This document shows positions 8,375-18,658 of a stretch of 64,000 nucleotides of DNA, piece after piece. Source of the stretch: Vallitalea sp. (GTDB lineage: Bacteria; Bacillota; Clostridia; Lachnospirales; Vallitaleaceae). The position numbers and the translations under genes are program-made. Numbering within the stretch: position 1 is the stretch's first letter; every line of letters starts with the position of its first letter. The notes below the pieces were generated by a model. The model saw nothing but the letters and a program-made list of their open reading frames with translations. It did not search any database and had not been told where the DNA came from. Where the stretch lies: positions 89,810 through 153,809 of the forward strand of contig JAOASG010000011.1 of the NCBI GenBank assembly GCA_025210235.1, given 5' to 3'.

Positions 8375-10714
8375 CTAAAAGTACATATTGTTAATAAATT
8401 CTTTATTAAATGTATCATCAGTGGATAATTCAATATAATTACACATAGTTTTTATTTGATCAAAGTTATTTGAGTTATTGTCGTTAAGGAGATATTTAAT
8501 ACATCCACCTAGGGAGCTATTGTCTAATATCTCAACTTTTCCTTCTAGTTCTTTATTAATTAAACCAATTGTTATTGCATTAGATATATTTAAATTACTA
8601 CCAAATCCACCTGCTAGATAAACTTTAGTTATGTTATTATAAGTAATATTAGCTTTATTTAGTAATGTGCTTATTCCAGCAGATATTGCAGATTTTGCTA
8701 GTTGTAATTGCCTTATATCTTCTTGATATAAAGATATTTCTGATTGATTATCTTTATATAAAACAACTTTATTATCTATATTATCTATTAGTTTTCCTGT
8801 TGAATCCAAGTTATTGTGTTTTAATAGTTCAGCTACTATATCTACAAGTCCTGATCCACAAATACCTTTTGGAGTAGTATTATTGATCACGTCATATTTT
8901 AATATATTATTAATATATCTAATATTATAAATAGCTCCGTAGGAACATCCCATACCACATTTAATATTACCACCTTCAAAAGCAGGTCCTGCGGCTGTTG
9001 AAGTACATATTATTTCTTTTGTTGTTTTTAAAGCAATCTCTCCATTAGTACCGATATCTATGAATAGGACATTTTCTTCTTGATTAATAAAGTCGCAATA
9101 ATATAATCCAGAGACTATATCAGAACCAATAAAGGCAGATATACCAGGTAAAAGAGTAACGTTACAATCTAGCAAATTATCGTTAAATAGCCTACTATAA
9201 GAGAGTTCTTTAAGAGATAAATCTATTGTTTTAAAAGGACTAACTGATAATTTATAAGGATTTATTCCTAATAATAGGTACTGCATTGTTGTGTTTCCGC
9301 TTATAACTACATCAACGATATCCTTTGAGTCCATATGGTGATTTTTTAATAAAGCATGAATGCCAGTGATTAATTCATTACAGAGCAAGTTAGTTTGAAT
9401 TTGTTTTTTATCTTTGATTGCAAAAGTAATTCTACTTATCACATCAGCTCCATATATATTTTGAGGATTATTATTCTTATAGATTCCGATTTCTTTCTTA
9501 TTAATTAAATCAATAAGACTAATAACAATTGTAGTAGTACCAATGTCAATACCTATTCCATATGCTTTTATTTTTTTACTATTAATCCTAAGAATATTAT
9601 TATTGTTTTGTGATAGTAAGTAAATTTTTTCTTCTAAGTAATTAATGTTAGATAATTGCCTTATAGCATGTAATGAATATTTATAATCTACTTGTAACTT
9701 TTTATTGATTATCTCTGTAATACTCATGTTATTATTTTCGTTCATTTCATTGATAGTAATCAAGTTATATTTCGGGTTTTTAGGGCTGCTAATAATATAG
9801 TCAGTTTGAATATTATGATTTGTTTGGTTTGCAATTAGCTCAATAGTTATATCTTGAGTTATCCTATGAAAACATGCCAGAATAATACCATCATTAATTT
9901 CTTCCTTAGTAAGAAATTGCTTTTCTTCGTCGGATAATTCTAATGAACCTTGTATAAGTTTTACTTTACATTTTCCACATGTTTTATTACCGCCACAATA
10001 TGCAGGTACAGTGTATCTATTATTTTGAAGAATTTCTAATAAGTTTGTTCCTTTATTTACTTGAATTTGTTGGTAGTTATCAGCTTGTTTAATAATTAGG
10101 TTAACTTTTCTATATAAACAATTTATGCTACTACATGTACTGCAATCATGGTTCACTAGAGAAGCTTCTATATTAGGTGAAGCACCATAATAGTAAGATA
10201 GAGTTTTTGTAGGAGAAAACATATACCCAGATGTTATTTGTATATTAGTAGTTTCTTCTTGATTAACAATCTGTAGTATTTTTTTTTGAAATGTTAAGTT
10301 AAATTTTCCACATCCAGGGTCTATTCTTTGCGTTAAATTAATACCTTGAGAACTATAGTCTTTATGAATTAATTTATAAAGAGATGAACTAATGTCAAAT
10401 AACATTAGATCACCAATAGTATTTAAAATCATACCTTTTAGTATGGCATTATTATCAAAATAATCTTTAATTTGATTATCTATATATTTACCTAATGTTA
10501 CTATACAAAAAATTACTTTTTCACATATACTATCAATGTAGTTATCGTTGTCTTTAACAGTATAATATCCAATAGGAGTAATATTCTCTATACATTCTTC
10601 TATTACTTCATCATATATTTTACAATAACTGGCATAATTAGGACTATCTTCATAACATTGAAGAGTGTCTAAAACCTTTTTTTTGTCAGATCTCTTACCA
10701 AATTTTATCTTCAT
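8375..10714 (-). CDS. RACo-type reductive activator of corrinoid protein (2Fe-2S plus ASKHA ATPase)
   Basis: 779 residues. Residues about 1-200 form an extra N-terminal domain that resembles the activation-domain-like proteins found with corrinoid methyltransferases. A plant-type 2Fe-2S ferredoxin domain follows (about 205-295, CGGNKTCGKCK with a later Cys), then an ASKHA ATPase domain with GIGIDIGTTTIVISL, FIDIGTNGEIAL and VYLAGGFGSNLN. RACo-family proteins use ATP to drive electrons uphill to a Co(II) corrinoid and so reactivate methyltransferases. No corrinoid protein, methyltransferase or electron donor gene lies nearby, so the client is unknown. The family is clear; the partner is not. 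Confidence 0.85.
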   Translation of the reverse strand: MKIKFGKRSDKKKVLDTLQCYEDSPNYASYCKIYDEVIEECIENITPIGYYTVKDNDNYIDSICEKVIFCIVTLGKYIDNQIKDYFDNNAILKGMILNTIGDLMLFDISSSLYKLIHKDYSSQGINLTQRIDPGCGKFNLTFQKKILQIVNQEETTNIQITSGYMFSPTKTLSYYYGASPNIEASLVNHDCSTCSSINCLYRKVNLIIKQADNYQQIQVNKGTNLLEILQNNRYTVPAYCGGNKTCGKCKVKLIQGSLELSDEEKQFLTKEEINDGIILACFHRITQDITIELIANQTNHNIQTDYIISSPKNPKYNLITINEMNENNNMSITEIINKKLQVDYKYSLHAIRQLSNINYLEEKIYLLSQNNNNILRINSKKIKAYGIGIDIGTTTIVISLIDLINKKEIGIYKNNNPQNIYGADVISRITFAIKDKKQIQTNLLCNELITGIHALLKNHHMDSKDIVDVVISGNTTMQYLLLGINPYKLSVSPFKTIDLSLKELSYSRLFNDNLLDCNVTLLPGISAFIGSDIVSGLYYCDFINQEENVLFIDIGTNGEIALKTTKEIICTSTAAGPAFEGGNIKCGMGCSYGAIYNIRYINNILKYDVINNTTPKGICGSGLVDIVAELLKHNNLDSTGKLIDNIDNKVVLYKDNQSEISLYQEDIRQLQLAKSAISAGISTLLNKANITYNNITKVYLAGGFGSNLNISNAITIGLINKELEGKVEILDNSSLGGCIKYLLNDNNSNNFDQIKTMCNYIELSTDDTFNKEFINNMYF

Positions 10715-10876
10715 TTTATCACCTATTTGTACTATATTAATGAATAGATATAGTATTAATAAAATATTATTTTATAATACATTAAGTTTACTATATAGAT
10801 ATTACTAATATATATTTTACATCATTTTTTGGTAAATGTCTTTATATCCTTATATATAATTTTGCTAGATTTAGAT

Positions 10877-11020
10877 TTATTCTATCATTAAGGGATAGCA
10901 AGGAGACAACTCTCTTATTTTAACTTTTTTATAAAAATAAATAGTTATACAAAGACATAGGAACTCAGAAAGAGGTGTTGTTAACCAAACTCCTTTTAAT
11001 CCCATAAGGTAAGGAAGAAC
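10877..11020 (-). pseudogene. Decayed C-terminal remnant of a MATE-family transporter
   Basis: The minus strand reads 47 codons including LPYLMGLKGVWLTTPLSEF and then a hydrophobic helix and a basic tail ending at a stop at 10877. The GLKGVWLTTPLSE pattern is typical of the last helices of MATE multidrug/Na+ antiporters. In another frame just upstream (to about 11060) RGYLKSYLVNS looks like the preceding loop, interrupted by stops. No intact transporter is present, so this is a remnant. Confidence 0.4.
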
Positions 11021-11299
11021 ATATTTTTATTTAAGAATTAACTAAATAACTTTTTAAGTAACCTCTGGTAGAATAAAAAAGTTGTTGCCATAATAAATTA
11101 TTTATAATATACTTTAAAAATAATAATATTATAAATATTAATGGATTTTAAACTTTATTTATACAATTCAAACTAGTGTTAGTTTTTATAGGTATTTTCA
11201 GAGATGATTTAAAAGAAAGCAAATTAAATATTAAAAAAGAGCGTTAACTTAAATGTTGAAAAGTATCCGAGTGCTTTATTAAGAAAAGGAGGTATTGTT
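11021..11299. other. Intergenic region upstream of glnA
   Basis: AT-rich, apart from the possible frameshifted extension of the MATE remnant at its left edge. It should contain the glnA promoter. I looked for a two-hexaloop ANTAR leader like that before glnN and did not find a convincing one. Confidence 0.4.
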
Positions 11300-12634
11300 A
11301 TGTTATTAGATAGCAAATATACAAAAGAAGATATAATTAGAATAACAAGGGAAGAGGATATTAAGTTTATAAGACTACAATTTGTTGATATTCTAGGAAC
11401 TTTAAAGAATGTTGCTATTACAGATGAGCAACTTGAAAAAGCTTTGAATAACGAAATATTAATTGATGGTTCATCTATTGAGGGGTTTGTAAGAATGGAA
11501 GAATCTGATATGTATCTCAAGCCAGATATAAATACTTTTGAAATATTTCCTTGGAGACCTCATCAAGGTAAAGTTGCAAGGATGATATGTGATATCTATA
11601 ATTTAGACGGTACTCCTTTTAAAGGTGATCCTAGATATGTATTAAAAAAAGTTATACAAGAAGCAGAAGGTATGGGATATGATTTTAATGTAGGTCCAGA
11701 ATTTGAATTCTTTTTATTTCAAATAGATGAAAATGGATATCCTACAACAACAACACATGATAATGCAGGATATTTTGATCTTGGTCCTATTGATTTGGGA
11801 GAAAATGTAAGAAGAGATATAGTTCTTACTCTTGAAGAGATGGGGTTTAATATACAAACTTCACATCATGAAGTGGCTCCAGGTCAACATGAAATTGATT
11901 TTAAATATAGTGATGCTCTGAGTTCTGCTGATAATATAGTTACATTTAAACTAGTTGTAAAAGTTATTGCAAGAAAACATGGATTACATGCTACATTTAT
12001 GCCTAAACCAATATTTGGGGTTAGTGGTTCAGGAATGCACTGTAATTTACTTATGTATAATGAAAATGATAAGAATATTTTCTATGATGGAGATGATGAA
12101 CTTAACTTATCAAAAGAAGCATATTATTTTATGGGTGGTTTGATTAAACATGCAAAGGCATTAAGTGCTATTACTAATCCTACAGTTAATTCTTATAAAC
12201 GATTAGTTTCAGGATTTGAAGCTCCTGTAAGAATTGGATGGTCTACAATTAATGCAAGTCCATTTATTAGAATACCTAGTGGGAGAAATAAAAATTCTTT
12301 TATTGAACTAAGAAGTCCAGATCCATCATGTAATCCTTATTTGGCTATAGCAGCAGTTTTAAAAGCAGGTTTAGATGGTATTAAAAATAAAATAGAACCA
12401 CCTAAAATGATGAAGAAAAAAGAATTAAGTAAAATGCTTGATACATTAGATATTGAATCGTCCTTGCCAAGTAATCTTAAAGAAGCACTTATAGAATTAT
12501 CAAACGACGAGGTAATTAAAGATGCATTAGGTGATGTATATGATAGATATATGAAAGCAAAAAGTATAGAATGGGATGAATATATATCTATGGTTCATCC
12601 ATGGGAAATAGAAAAATATATTTCAAGATATTAG
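11300..12634 (+). CDS. glnA: Glutamine synthetase type I
   Basis: 444 residues, the length of the short Gram-positive GSI-alpha enzymes. Makes glutamine from glutamate, ammonia and ATP as a cytosolic dodecamer. Family features seen are [40 protein letters not shown] [20 protein letters not shown] and [14 protein letters not shown]. The start follows AAAGGAGGTATTGTT. Downstream come an ANTAR antiterminator and a second, type III glutamine synthetase, forming a nitrogen assimilation block. Confidence 0.96.
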   Translation: MLLDSKYTKEDIIRITREEDIKFIRLQFVDILGTLKNVAITDEQLEKALNNEILIDGSSIEGFVRMEESDMYLKPDINTFEIFPWRPHQGKVARMICDIYNLDGTPFKGDPRYVLKKVIQEAEGMGYDFNVGPEFEFFLFQIDENGYPTTTTHDNAGYFDLGPIDLGENVRRDIVLTLEEMGFNIQTSHHEVAPGQHEIDFKYSDALSSADNIVTFKLVVKVIARKHGLHATFMPKPIFGVSGSGMHCNLLMYNENDKNIFYDGDDELNLSKEAYYFMGGLIKHAKALSAITNPTVNSYKRLVSGFEAPVRIGWSTINASPFIRIPSGRNKNSFIELRSPDPSCNPYLAIAAVLKAGLDGIKNKIEPPKMMKKKELSKMLDTLDIESSLPSNLKEALIELSNDEVIKDALGDVYDRYMKAKSIEWDEYISMVHPWEIEKYISRY

Positions 12635-12724
12635 GAATTACTTTATAGCTTTAATCTTTACCTAGAATAAATACTTGAAAGTTAAGTTGTAATAATTATC
12701 CACTATTGAAGGGTTGTTTTATAT

Positions 12725-13297
12725 ATGGAAACTAGGATTATTGTAGGCTCCTCTAATAAAAAGATACTAAAGCAATTGTCTCAATTTCTAATAGAAAATG
12801 GATATAATGTGGTGGGTGAGACTACTGATGGATATGATATACTAAGAAGAGTTCACACAGTTTATCCGGATTTATGTATCATAGACTTTGATATGAAAGG
12901 TATAAAGGGTAATGAAATTAGTGAAGTTATAATATCAGATAAAGTATGCCCCATAATTACAATTGCTAATTCTTCTAAGTTGCAATATTTTACTAATTTA
13001 AGTCAAGAACCTAACTTCATTCTTCTTATAAAACCTATTAATAAAAATATACTAATTAATACTATTGAATTAATGATAAAGACTTCAAGAAGTATTTCTA
13101 AGCTACAAAAAGAGGTTAATACTCTTAAGAAAAATCAAGATGATAAACAAATAATTAGTAAGGCTAAAAAATTATTAATGACTCATATGGGTTTAACAGA
13201 AGAAGAAGCACATAGAAAAATACAAAAGCATAGTATGAATAAAGGGCTATCAAAGATAATAGTAGCTAATAGTATTATAAACAAATACAGTAATTAA
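12725..13297 (+). CDS. ANTAR-domain response regulator (NitR-like antiterminator)
   Basis: 190 residues: a receiver-like domain (about 1-120), a short coiled coil (about 120-140) and a C-terminal ANTAR RNA-binding domain (about 138-185, with AKKLLMTHMGLTEEEAHR and the final helix). ANTAR proteins bind paired hexaloop hairpins and block terminator folding. The receiver keeps the phospho-acceptor Asp (CIIDFDM), a Thr and the IKP lysine, but the usual acidic pair after the first strand is replaced by GSSN, so normal Mg-dependent phosphorylation is doubtful. It sits between glnA and the type III glutamine synthetase, whose leader holds a matching RNA. A similar gene order with glnA is known for NitR of Clostridium. 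Confidence 0.88.
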   Translation: METRIIVGSSNKKILKQLSQFLIENGYNVVGETTDGYDILRRVHTVYPDLCIIDFDMKGIKGNEISEVIISDKVCPIITIANSSKLQYFTNLSQEPNFILLIKPINKNILINTIELMIKTSRSISKLQKEVNTLKKNQDDKQIISKAKKLLMTHMGLTEEEAHRKIQKHSMNKGLSKIIVANSIINKYSN

Positions 13298-13382
13298 ATG
13301 TACAGAAAATTGCGAATAATAATTCTTGTAAATTAAATACTTGCATAATTCGTGTGAGTATGATATATTATATGTAATATAA

Positions 13383-13428
13383 ATTGGGCAAAGAAGTCCA
13401 ATATTACTTATTAGAGCAATGGCGTTCT
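13383..13428 (+). promoter_or_regulatory. ANTAR RNA: two hexaloop hairpins in the glnN leader
   Basis: Hairpin P1 (13383-13402) has a 7-bp stem and the hexaloop AAAGAA. Hairpin P2 (13413-13428) has stem AGAGC/GTTCT and the hexaloop AATGGC. Both loops carry A at position 1 and G at position 4, the known ANTAR recognition rule. The right arm of P2 overlaps the left arm of the terminator at 13422-13457, so protein binding to P1/P2 would prevent termination. The cognate ANTAR protein is encoded immediately upstream. Confidence 0.8.
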
Positions 13429-13457
13429 TAGGGAGTTCCCTTAGTGCGCTTTTTTTA
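13422..13457 (+). terminator. Leader terminator (attenuator) before glnN
   Basis: Arms 13422-13434 and 13437-13449 (GCGTTCTTAGGGA pairing with TCCCTTAGTGCGC, two mismatches) are followed by eight T. It lies 70 bp upstream of the glnN start and shares bases with ANTAR hairpin P2. Confidence 0.85.
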
Positions 13458-13527
13458 TATTATATATATATTTACTAGATAATAATTAAAATGAATAATA
13501 AAAAAATTATAATAGGAGGACATATTA

Positions 13528-15627
13528 ATGAGTATTAACAATTTGTTTGGTTCAAATGTATTTAGTGATGCAGTTATGAAGGAAAGATTACCTAAAGAAA
13601 CATATAAATCACTTAGAAGAACTATAGAAATGGGAGAACCACTTAATAAAGAAACAGCTGAAGTAATTGCAAATGCTATGAAAGACTGGGCTATAGAAAA
13701 GGGAGCAACACATTATACTCATTGGTTTCAACCAATGACAGGTAAAACAGCAGAAAAGCATGATTCTTTCATATCACTAACTGCTGATGGAAGAGCTACT
13801 ATGGAGTTTTCTGGGAAAGAATTAATACAAGGAGAACCAGATGCTTCCTCTTTTCCTAATGGAGGACTTAGAGCAACATTTGAAGCTAGAGGATATACTG
13901 CTTGGGATCCAACTTCTCCAGCTTTTCTAAAAGAGGATTCAGCAGGGGTTACTTTATGTATCCCAACAGCTTTTTATTCATATACAGGAGAAGCTCTTGA
14001 TAAAAAAACACCTTTACTTCGTTCTATGGAAGCATTAAATAAACAAGCTATGCGTATACTTAAATTATTTGGAAATACGAAATCAAAAAAAGTTATTTCA
14101 ACTGTAGGAGCAGAGCAAGAATATTTCTTAGTAGATAAAAAATATTATCAAGCAAGAAAAGATTTGATTTTTACAGGAAGAACACTATTTGGTGCAATGC
14201 CCCCAAAAGGTCAAGAACTAGATGATCATTATTTTGGAAGTATCAAAGAAAGAATAGCTAATTTCATGAGAGAATTAGATACGGAACTTTGGAAATTAGG
14301 AGTATCTGCTAAAACAAAACATAATGAAGTAGCACCAGCGCAACACGAAGTAGCACCTATATTTGCTACAACAAATATTGCTACAGATCATAATCAATTA
14401 ATGATGGAAGTAATCCAAAAAGTTGCGATGAGACATGATCTAGTTTGTTTATTACATGAAAAACCATTTAAAGGTGTTAATGGTTCAGGTAAACATAATA
14501 ACTGGTCATTATCAACTGATGATGGTATTAATATATTATACCCAGGTAAAACACCACATGAAAATGCACAATTTTTACTATTTTTAGCTATAATAATGGC
14601 TGCAGTAGATGAATATGCACCACTCCTTAGACTATCAGCGGCTAATCCTGGAAATGATCATAGACTTGGAGCTAATGAAGCACCACCAGCTATAATTTCA
14701 ATGTTTTTAGGTGATCAATTAACAGATATTATTGAACAAATAGAAGCTGGACATTTAAATGTATCAAAACAAGTTGAAGTTCTTGAAGTAGGAGTTTCAA
14801 CACTTCCAAAATTACCTAAAGATGCTACTGATAGAAATAGAACATCACCATTTGCGTTTACCGGTAATAGGTTTGAATTTAGAATGTGTCCTTCATCAGC
14901 ATCAATTGCAGGTCCAAATATTATTCTTAATACAATTGTAGCTGAACATATTAGAAGAGTAGCTGATGAACTTGAAAAAGCAGAAGATTTTAACAAAGCA
15001 CTTAAAGATGTTATAATGAGGTTAATTAAACAACATAAAAGAATAGTATTTAATGGCGATGGTTATTCACAAGACTGGATAGAAGAAGCAGCACGTAGAG
15101 GACTTCCAAATCTTTCTTCAACTGTGGAATCTTATACTTATCTTGATAAACCAGAATCTGTTGAACTATTTGAAAAACATGGTGTATTTACTAAACACGA
15201 AGTAGAATCAAGAAAAGAAATAGTTCTTGAAGAATATGCTAAGGTAATTAATATTGAAGGACTTACAATGGTACAAATGGCTAGAAAGCAAATAATGCCA
15301 GCATGTATTGAGTATATGACTAGTGTAGCTGAATCAATTAGTAAAATTAAGTCAGCATGTTCTGCAGCAGATGTATCTGTTCAAGAAGAAATTGTTACTA
15401 ATATATCAAAACTATTATTTGATGTAAGAGTTAAAGTGGCTGACTTAGAAAAAGAAATTGAAATTTCTAAGAGCATTGAGGATATAGAAGAAATGGCATT
15501 TTACTATAGAGAAAAAGTATTCGTAGCTATGGAACAATTAAGAGAGCCATGTGACGAACTTGAAAAATTAGTTTCTGAAGATAAATGGCCATTCCCAACT
15601 TATGATGAATTATTATTTAGAGTATAA
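13528..15627 (+). CDS. glnN: Glutamine synthetase type III
   Basis: 699 residues, the usual length for GSIII, which is much longer than GSI. The GSIII-type stretches [56 protein letters not shown] and [16 protein letters not shown] are present. It makes glutamine from glutamate and ammonia in the cytosol. The start follows AGGAGGACATATTA. Expression is probably controlled by antitermination through the leader hairpins just upstream. The genome therefore encodes two unrelated-length glutamine synthetases side by side, presumably for different nitrogen conditions. Confidence 0.96.
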   Translation: MSINNLFGSNVFSDAVMKERLPKETYKSLRRTIEMGEPLNKETAEVIANAMKDWAIEKGATHYTHWFQPMTGKTAEKHDSFISLTADGRATMEFSGKELIQGEPDASSFPNGGLRATFEARGYTAWDPTSPAFLKEDSAGVTLCIPTAFYSYTGEALDKKTPLLRSMEALNKQAMRILKLFGNTKSKKVISTVGAEQEYFLVDKKYYQARKDLIFTGRTLFGAMPPKGQELDDHYFGSIKERIANFMRELDTELWKLGVSAKTKHNEVAPAQHEVAPIFATTNIATDHNQLMMEVIQKVAMRHDLVCLLHEKPFKGVNGSGKHNNWSLSTDDGINILYPGKTPHENAQFLLFLAIIMAAVDEYAPLLRLSAANPGNDHRLGANEAPPAIISMFLGDQLTDIIEQIEAGHLNVSKQVEVLEVGVSTLPKLPKDATDRNRTSPFAFTGNRFEFRMCPSSASIAGPNIILNTIVAEHIRRVADELEKAEDFNKALKDVIMRLIKQHKRIVFNGDGYSQDWIEEAARRGLPNLSSTVESYTYLDKPESVELFEKHGVFTKHEVESRKEIVLEEYAKVINIEGLTMVQMARKQIMPACIEYMTSVAESISKIKSACSAADVSVQEEIVTNISKLLFDVRVKVADLEKEIEISKSIEDIEEMAFYYREKVFVAMEQLREPCDELEKLVSEDKWPFPTYDELLFRV

Positions 15628-15654
15628 CAATTAATATTTAATAAGGAAATAATT

Positions 15655-15693
15655 AAGGCTAGACTAATATATTAATTATTAGTTTAGCTTTTA
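15655..15693 (+). terminator. Terminator after glnN
   Basis: AAGGCTAGACTAAT pairs with ATTAGTTTAGCTT (one mismatch and a wobble) and runs into TTTT. Confidence 0.7.
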
Positions 15694-15852
15694 TTATTCG
15701 TAAAAATTAATATTTGTTTGTTTTATTAAGGTTTGATATAATATTAAAATAATCTATTTAACTTAATTAATGTATATTATGATAAGAAATTTAAGTTAGA
15801 TTAATACACATTGTGGAATAATCTAAGGAAATAAAATATTGAGGTGGACAAA

Positions 15853-16821
15853 ATGATTGTTACTATAGCATTTAATCCTTCTATAAATAAGTTAGCGGTT
15901 ATTGATGGATTAGAAGTAAATGGGGAAAATAAAGTACAAGATTATCGGATATGTCTTGGAGGAAGTACAATATATACTGCTTATATTATTAAGTTACTTC
16001 AAGGAGAACCCCATGTCCTAGGATTTCTAGGGGGAATAGGGGGTAGATATATAAAAAATTTTGTGGATAAAAATAGAATAAAATCTGATTTTGTATATAA
16101 TTTAGGTGAGAGTAAATCCATCTATAGAATCGTAGATTCAATAAATGGAACAGAAACAACTTTACTTGATGATAATATGGTAATAGATGAAAAAGATAAA
16201 AAGAATTTTAAGCATAAATTACAAAATCAAATAAAAGATACGAAACTTATTGTATTAGGTGGAGATTTACCTAATGGCATAGATTTTAGTATAATAGATG
16301 ATATTAATAAAATGGCTAAGAAAAAAGATTTGAAGATAATAGCAGCTTTAAAGGGTCAAGAATTAAGGAAAGTATTAGCTTTTAATCCATATGGAATTAA
16401 GATTAGTAAAGATAATATTACTGATTTAGTGAATGTTGATACTCTTAATGATGATAAAAATTATATTATTAAGAAATTGTATGATATTTTAATTGAAAAC
16501 CATATTCATTATATTGTATATGATGCTGATGATGAAGGGATTTATATTTTATCAAAAAACAAAATATGTAGAGTAGTTATAGATGATAAGTCAGAAATAT
16601 TTGATGGAATAGGGGCAGGAGATGCATTAGTTGGTGCTTTTGCAATTTCCATAGAAAGAAGATATGAACAAGAAAAAATGGCAAAACTTATGATGGCATG
16701 TAATATTGCTGTAAAAAACTCGAAATACCCAATTATTTGTAATAGAAAAGATATAGATAATTATTACAATAAAGTGAGAATTGAGGAAGTTATGAATGGA
16801 AAAAAAGGATTTATAGAATAA
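15853..16821 (+). CDS. PfkB-family sugar kinase (1-phosphofructokinase/tagatose-6-phosphate kinase type)
   Basis: 322 residues from the ATG at 15853, with GAGGTGG just upstream; the GTG at 15844 overlaps that ribosome binding site and is less likely. The N-terminal MIVTIAFNPSINKL and the C-terminal FDGIGAGDALVGAFA (PfkB signature with the catalytic Asp) place it in the phosphosugar kinase branch of the ribokinase fold. The usual TPNPAIDR start is altered to AFNPSINK and sequence conservation elsewhere is modest, so the substrate cannot be named. It stands alone between terminators, with no sugar transporter beside it. Confidence 0.75.
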   Translation: MIVTIAFNPSINKLAVIDGLEVNGENKVQDYRICLGGSTIYTAYIIKLLQGEPHVLGFLGGIGGRYIKNFVDKNRIKSDFVYNLGESKSIYRIVDSINGTETTLLDDNMVIDEKDKKNFKHKLQNQIKDTKLIVLGGDLPNGIDFSIIDDINKMAKKKDLKIIAALKGQELRKVLAFNPYGIKISKDNITDLVNVDTLNDDKNYIIKKLYDILIENHIHYIVYDADDEGIYILSKNKICRVVIDDKSEIFDGIGAGDALVGAFAISIERRYEQEKMAKLMMACNIAVKNSKYPIICNRKDIDNYYNKVRIEEVMNGKKGFIE

Positions 16822-17131
16822 TAAATACTAAAAACGAAACTGTTAATAAAATTATCGCAGTAATATCATATTTATGACGGTATAATACAGAAATGATAAG
16901 AAGTATTGTGAACATCGGTCGAAAGAGGTGTTTTTGTAAAGAGATTTGCGATATATTTTTATAGTATACATTCTCCAAGTAATATATAATGATGGTAAGG
17001 CATGAATATACAATATGTATTGTAAAATATAAATATAAGCACAATATATTGTATAATCATCAATAATGTTGAAGCATTTGCTAAGGGTGGACATGCCAAT
17101 AATATTTTATTATGGAGAGCGGGGATAATAT
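16822..17131. other. Intergenic region, no gene assigned
   Basis: 310 bp, AT-rich. Several overlapping short frames exist on both strands but none has a convincing start and composition. From 17060 to 17120 the plus strand reads VEAFAKGGHANNILLWRAG in the frame before the next gene, which looks coding-like but has no start codon. Nothing was recognised. Confidence 0.35.
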
Positions 17132-17410
17132 ATGAAGAAATATTTAAAGGGAACAAGACAAGCTATTACGGACGAGAGTATAGTTATTTACCTTGAGTAT
17201 TATTTAATTGAGTCAATATATTATGAAAAAGAGAAGACAAAAACCGCATACGGAATTGAAGTACTAATGAAGAATAATGAATATTATGAAACAGATATAG
17301 TAGAGAAGATTACTAATCAAAAAGAAAAAGTATTGGAAATGATAAATAAAATTATTGGAAATATGGTTACACCGGTAGGATTAATTTATGCTATAGATGA
17401 GTTATATTAA
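17132..17410 (+). CDS. Small hypothetical protein (DUF6514-like)
   Basis: 92 residues, acidic/basic mix, no TM segment or signal peptide. The central AYGIEVLMKNNEYYETDIVEKIT and the final MVTPVGLIYAIDELY recall small clostridial proteins annotated DUF6514, whose function is unknown. The start ATG is preceded by GGAGAGCGGGG. A strong terminator follows at 17450. I would not assign a function. Confidence 0.6.
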   Translation: MKKYLKGTRQAITDESIVIYLEYYLIESIYYEKEKTKTAYGIEVLMKNNEYYETDIVEKITNQKEKVLEMINKIIGNMVTPVGLIYAIDELY

Positions 17411-17449
17411 TTTGTGTAAAAGCAATGATTTTTTATAGTTATATTTAAT

Positions 17450-17490
17450 TAGGTCACTGAAAAAATTTAATATTATTTTTCAGTGACCTA
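17450..17490 (+). terminator. Terminator hairpin
   Basis: TAGGTCACTGAAAAA pairs perfectly with TTTTTCAGTGACCTA. Related, less perfect hairpins with the same GGTCACTGA theme are seen at 18562 and 38757. Confidence 0.8.
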
Positions 17491-17556
17491 TTATATTAAT
17501 TTCTTAATTAATTCAAGATAGGAAATTAAATGATATATTTCTTATAGGGGGTATTT

Positions 17557-18552
17557 ATGAAGAAAGCAAAGATTGTAATAAGTAGTTTATTGGACCCATG
17601 GCAAAACCTATCTATTGAAGAGTATTTAGTAAAGAATATTGAAAAAGAGCAAGGTGTTTTTTATTTGTGGAAAAATGATAAAACTGTGGTCATTGGAAAA
17701 AATCAAAATCCTTGGCGTGAATGTAATATATCGTTGTTAGAAAAGGAAGGAGTAAAATTATCAAGAAGAATAACAGGTGGTGGAGCGGTATATCATGGAC
17801 TTGGAAATTTGAATTTTTCATTTGTAATGCCTAAGGAAGATTATCATTTGCAAAGGCAACTAAAAGTGATTTTAGATATGTGTAAAAAGCTAGGAATTAA
17901 TGGGAGGTTGACAGGTCGTAATGATTTAACTGTAGATGGAAAGAAATTTTCAGGAAATGCATTTTATCATGGGGCTAAATCTTCGTTACATCATGGAACG
18001 TTACTTATTAATGAAAATATAAGTAATCTTGCAAAATACTTAAATGTCTCCAAAGAGAAAATAGTATCAAAAGGAGTTAAATCAGTTAAATCTAGAGTTG
18101 GAAATTTAGCTAATTATTATGAAGGATTAAATACAGAACTAGTAATTGATATGTGCATACAGAGTTTTATAGAAGAATATGAACAACAAGATATAGAAAT
18201 AATGAAAGATCCTGATTGGTTTAATAACGAAGAGATTAGAAAGCTATATGAAAAAAATGAATCTTGGGAATGGAGATATTCGAAGGTTCCAAAATTTGAT
18301 ATAGTATTTGAAAATCGGTTTGATTGGGGAGAAATACAAATTCATATTAATATAAAAAATGGTATAATTAATGATATAGCAATATATTCAGATTGTCTTG
18401 ATCAGGAATTTATTGATATAATATCAAATCTTTTACTTGGTAAAAAATATCAATCTGATATTATTATACAAGAATTAAGAAGGCAAGATTTTGTAAAGAT
18501 AAGAAAACAAATGATAGAAGATATTGCATTTTGGTTAGAAGAAAAATTCTAG
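17557..18552 (+). CDS. lplA: Lipoate-protein ligase A
   Basis: 331 residues. Activates lipoate with ATP and attaches it to a lysine of lipoyl domains (for example GcvH or 2-oxoacid dehydrogenases). The biotin/lipoate ligase fold is shown by SRRITGGGAVYHGLGNLNFS, the catalytic lysine region GRNDLTVDGKKFSGNAFYH and LHHGTLLIN. A C-terminal accessory domain (about 240-331) is present, as in full-length LplA. The ATG follows ATAGGGGGTATTT. No lipoylated target gene lies in the window. Confidence 0.92.
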   Translation: MKKAKIVISSLLDPWQNLSIEEYLVKNIEKEQGVFYLWKNDKTVVIGKNQNPWRECNISLLEKEGVKLSRRITGGGAVYHGLGNLNFSFVMPKEDYHLQRQLKVILDMCKKLGINGRLTGRNDLTVDGKKFSGNAFYHGAKSSLHHGTLLINENISNLAKYLNVSKEKIVSKGVKSVKSRVGNLANYYEGLNTELVIDMCIQSFIEEYEQQDIEIMKDPDWFNNEEIRKLYEKNESWEWRYSKVPKFDIVFENRFDWGEIQIHINIKNGIINDIAIYSDCLDQEFIDIISNLLLGKKYQSDIIIQELRRQDFVKIRKQMIEDIAFWLEEKF

Positions 18553-18658
18553 TTAATTATGTAGGTTACTGAAAGCTTTTCTGTGAGTGACTTAGACTAG
18601 AACAGAGAAAGTTCTAATTAAATTTATATAATAATTGAATTTTAAGGATGATGAGATA

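Noticed and set aside
10747..11299. A second ANTAR leader before glnA
   Set aside because: Hairpins such as the CTATC/GATAG pair near 10885 do not carry hexaloops with A1/G4 and there is no overlapping terminator close to glnA.
16811..17156. Several overlapping minus-strand frames between the PfkB gene and the next small gene
   Set aside because: Hydrophobic, low-complexity frames overlapping each other, without ribosome binding sites; typical of AT-rich noncoding DNA.
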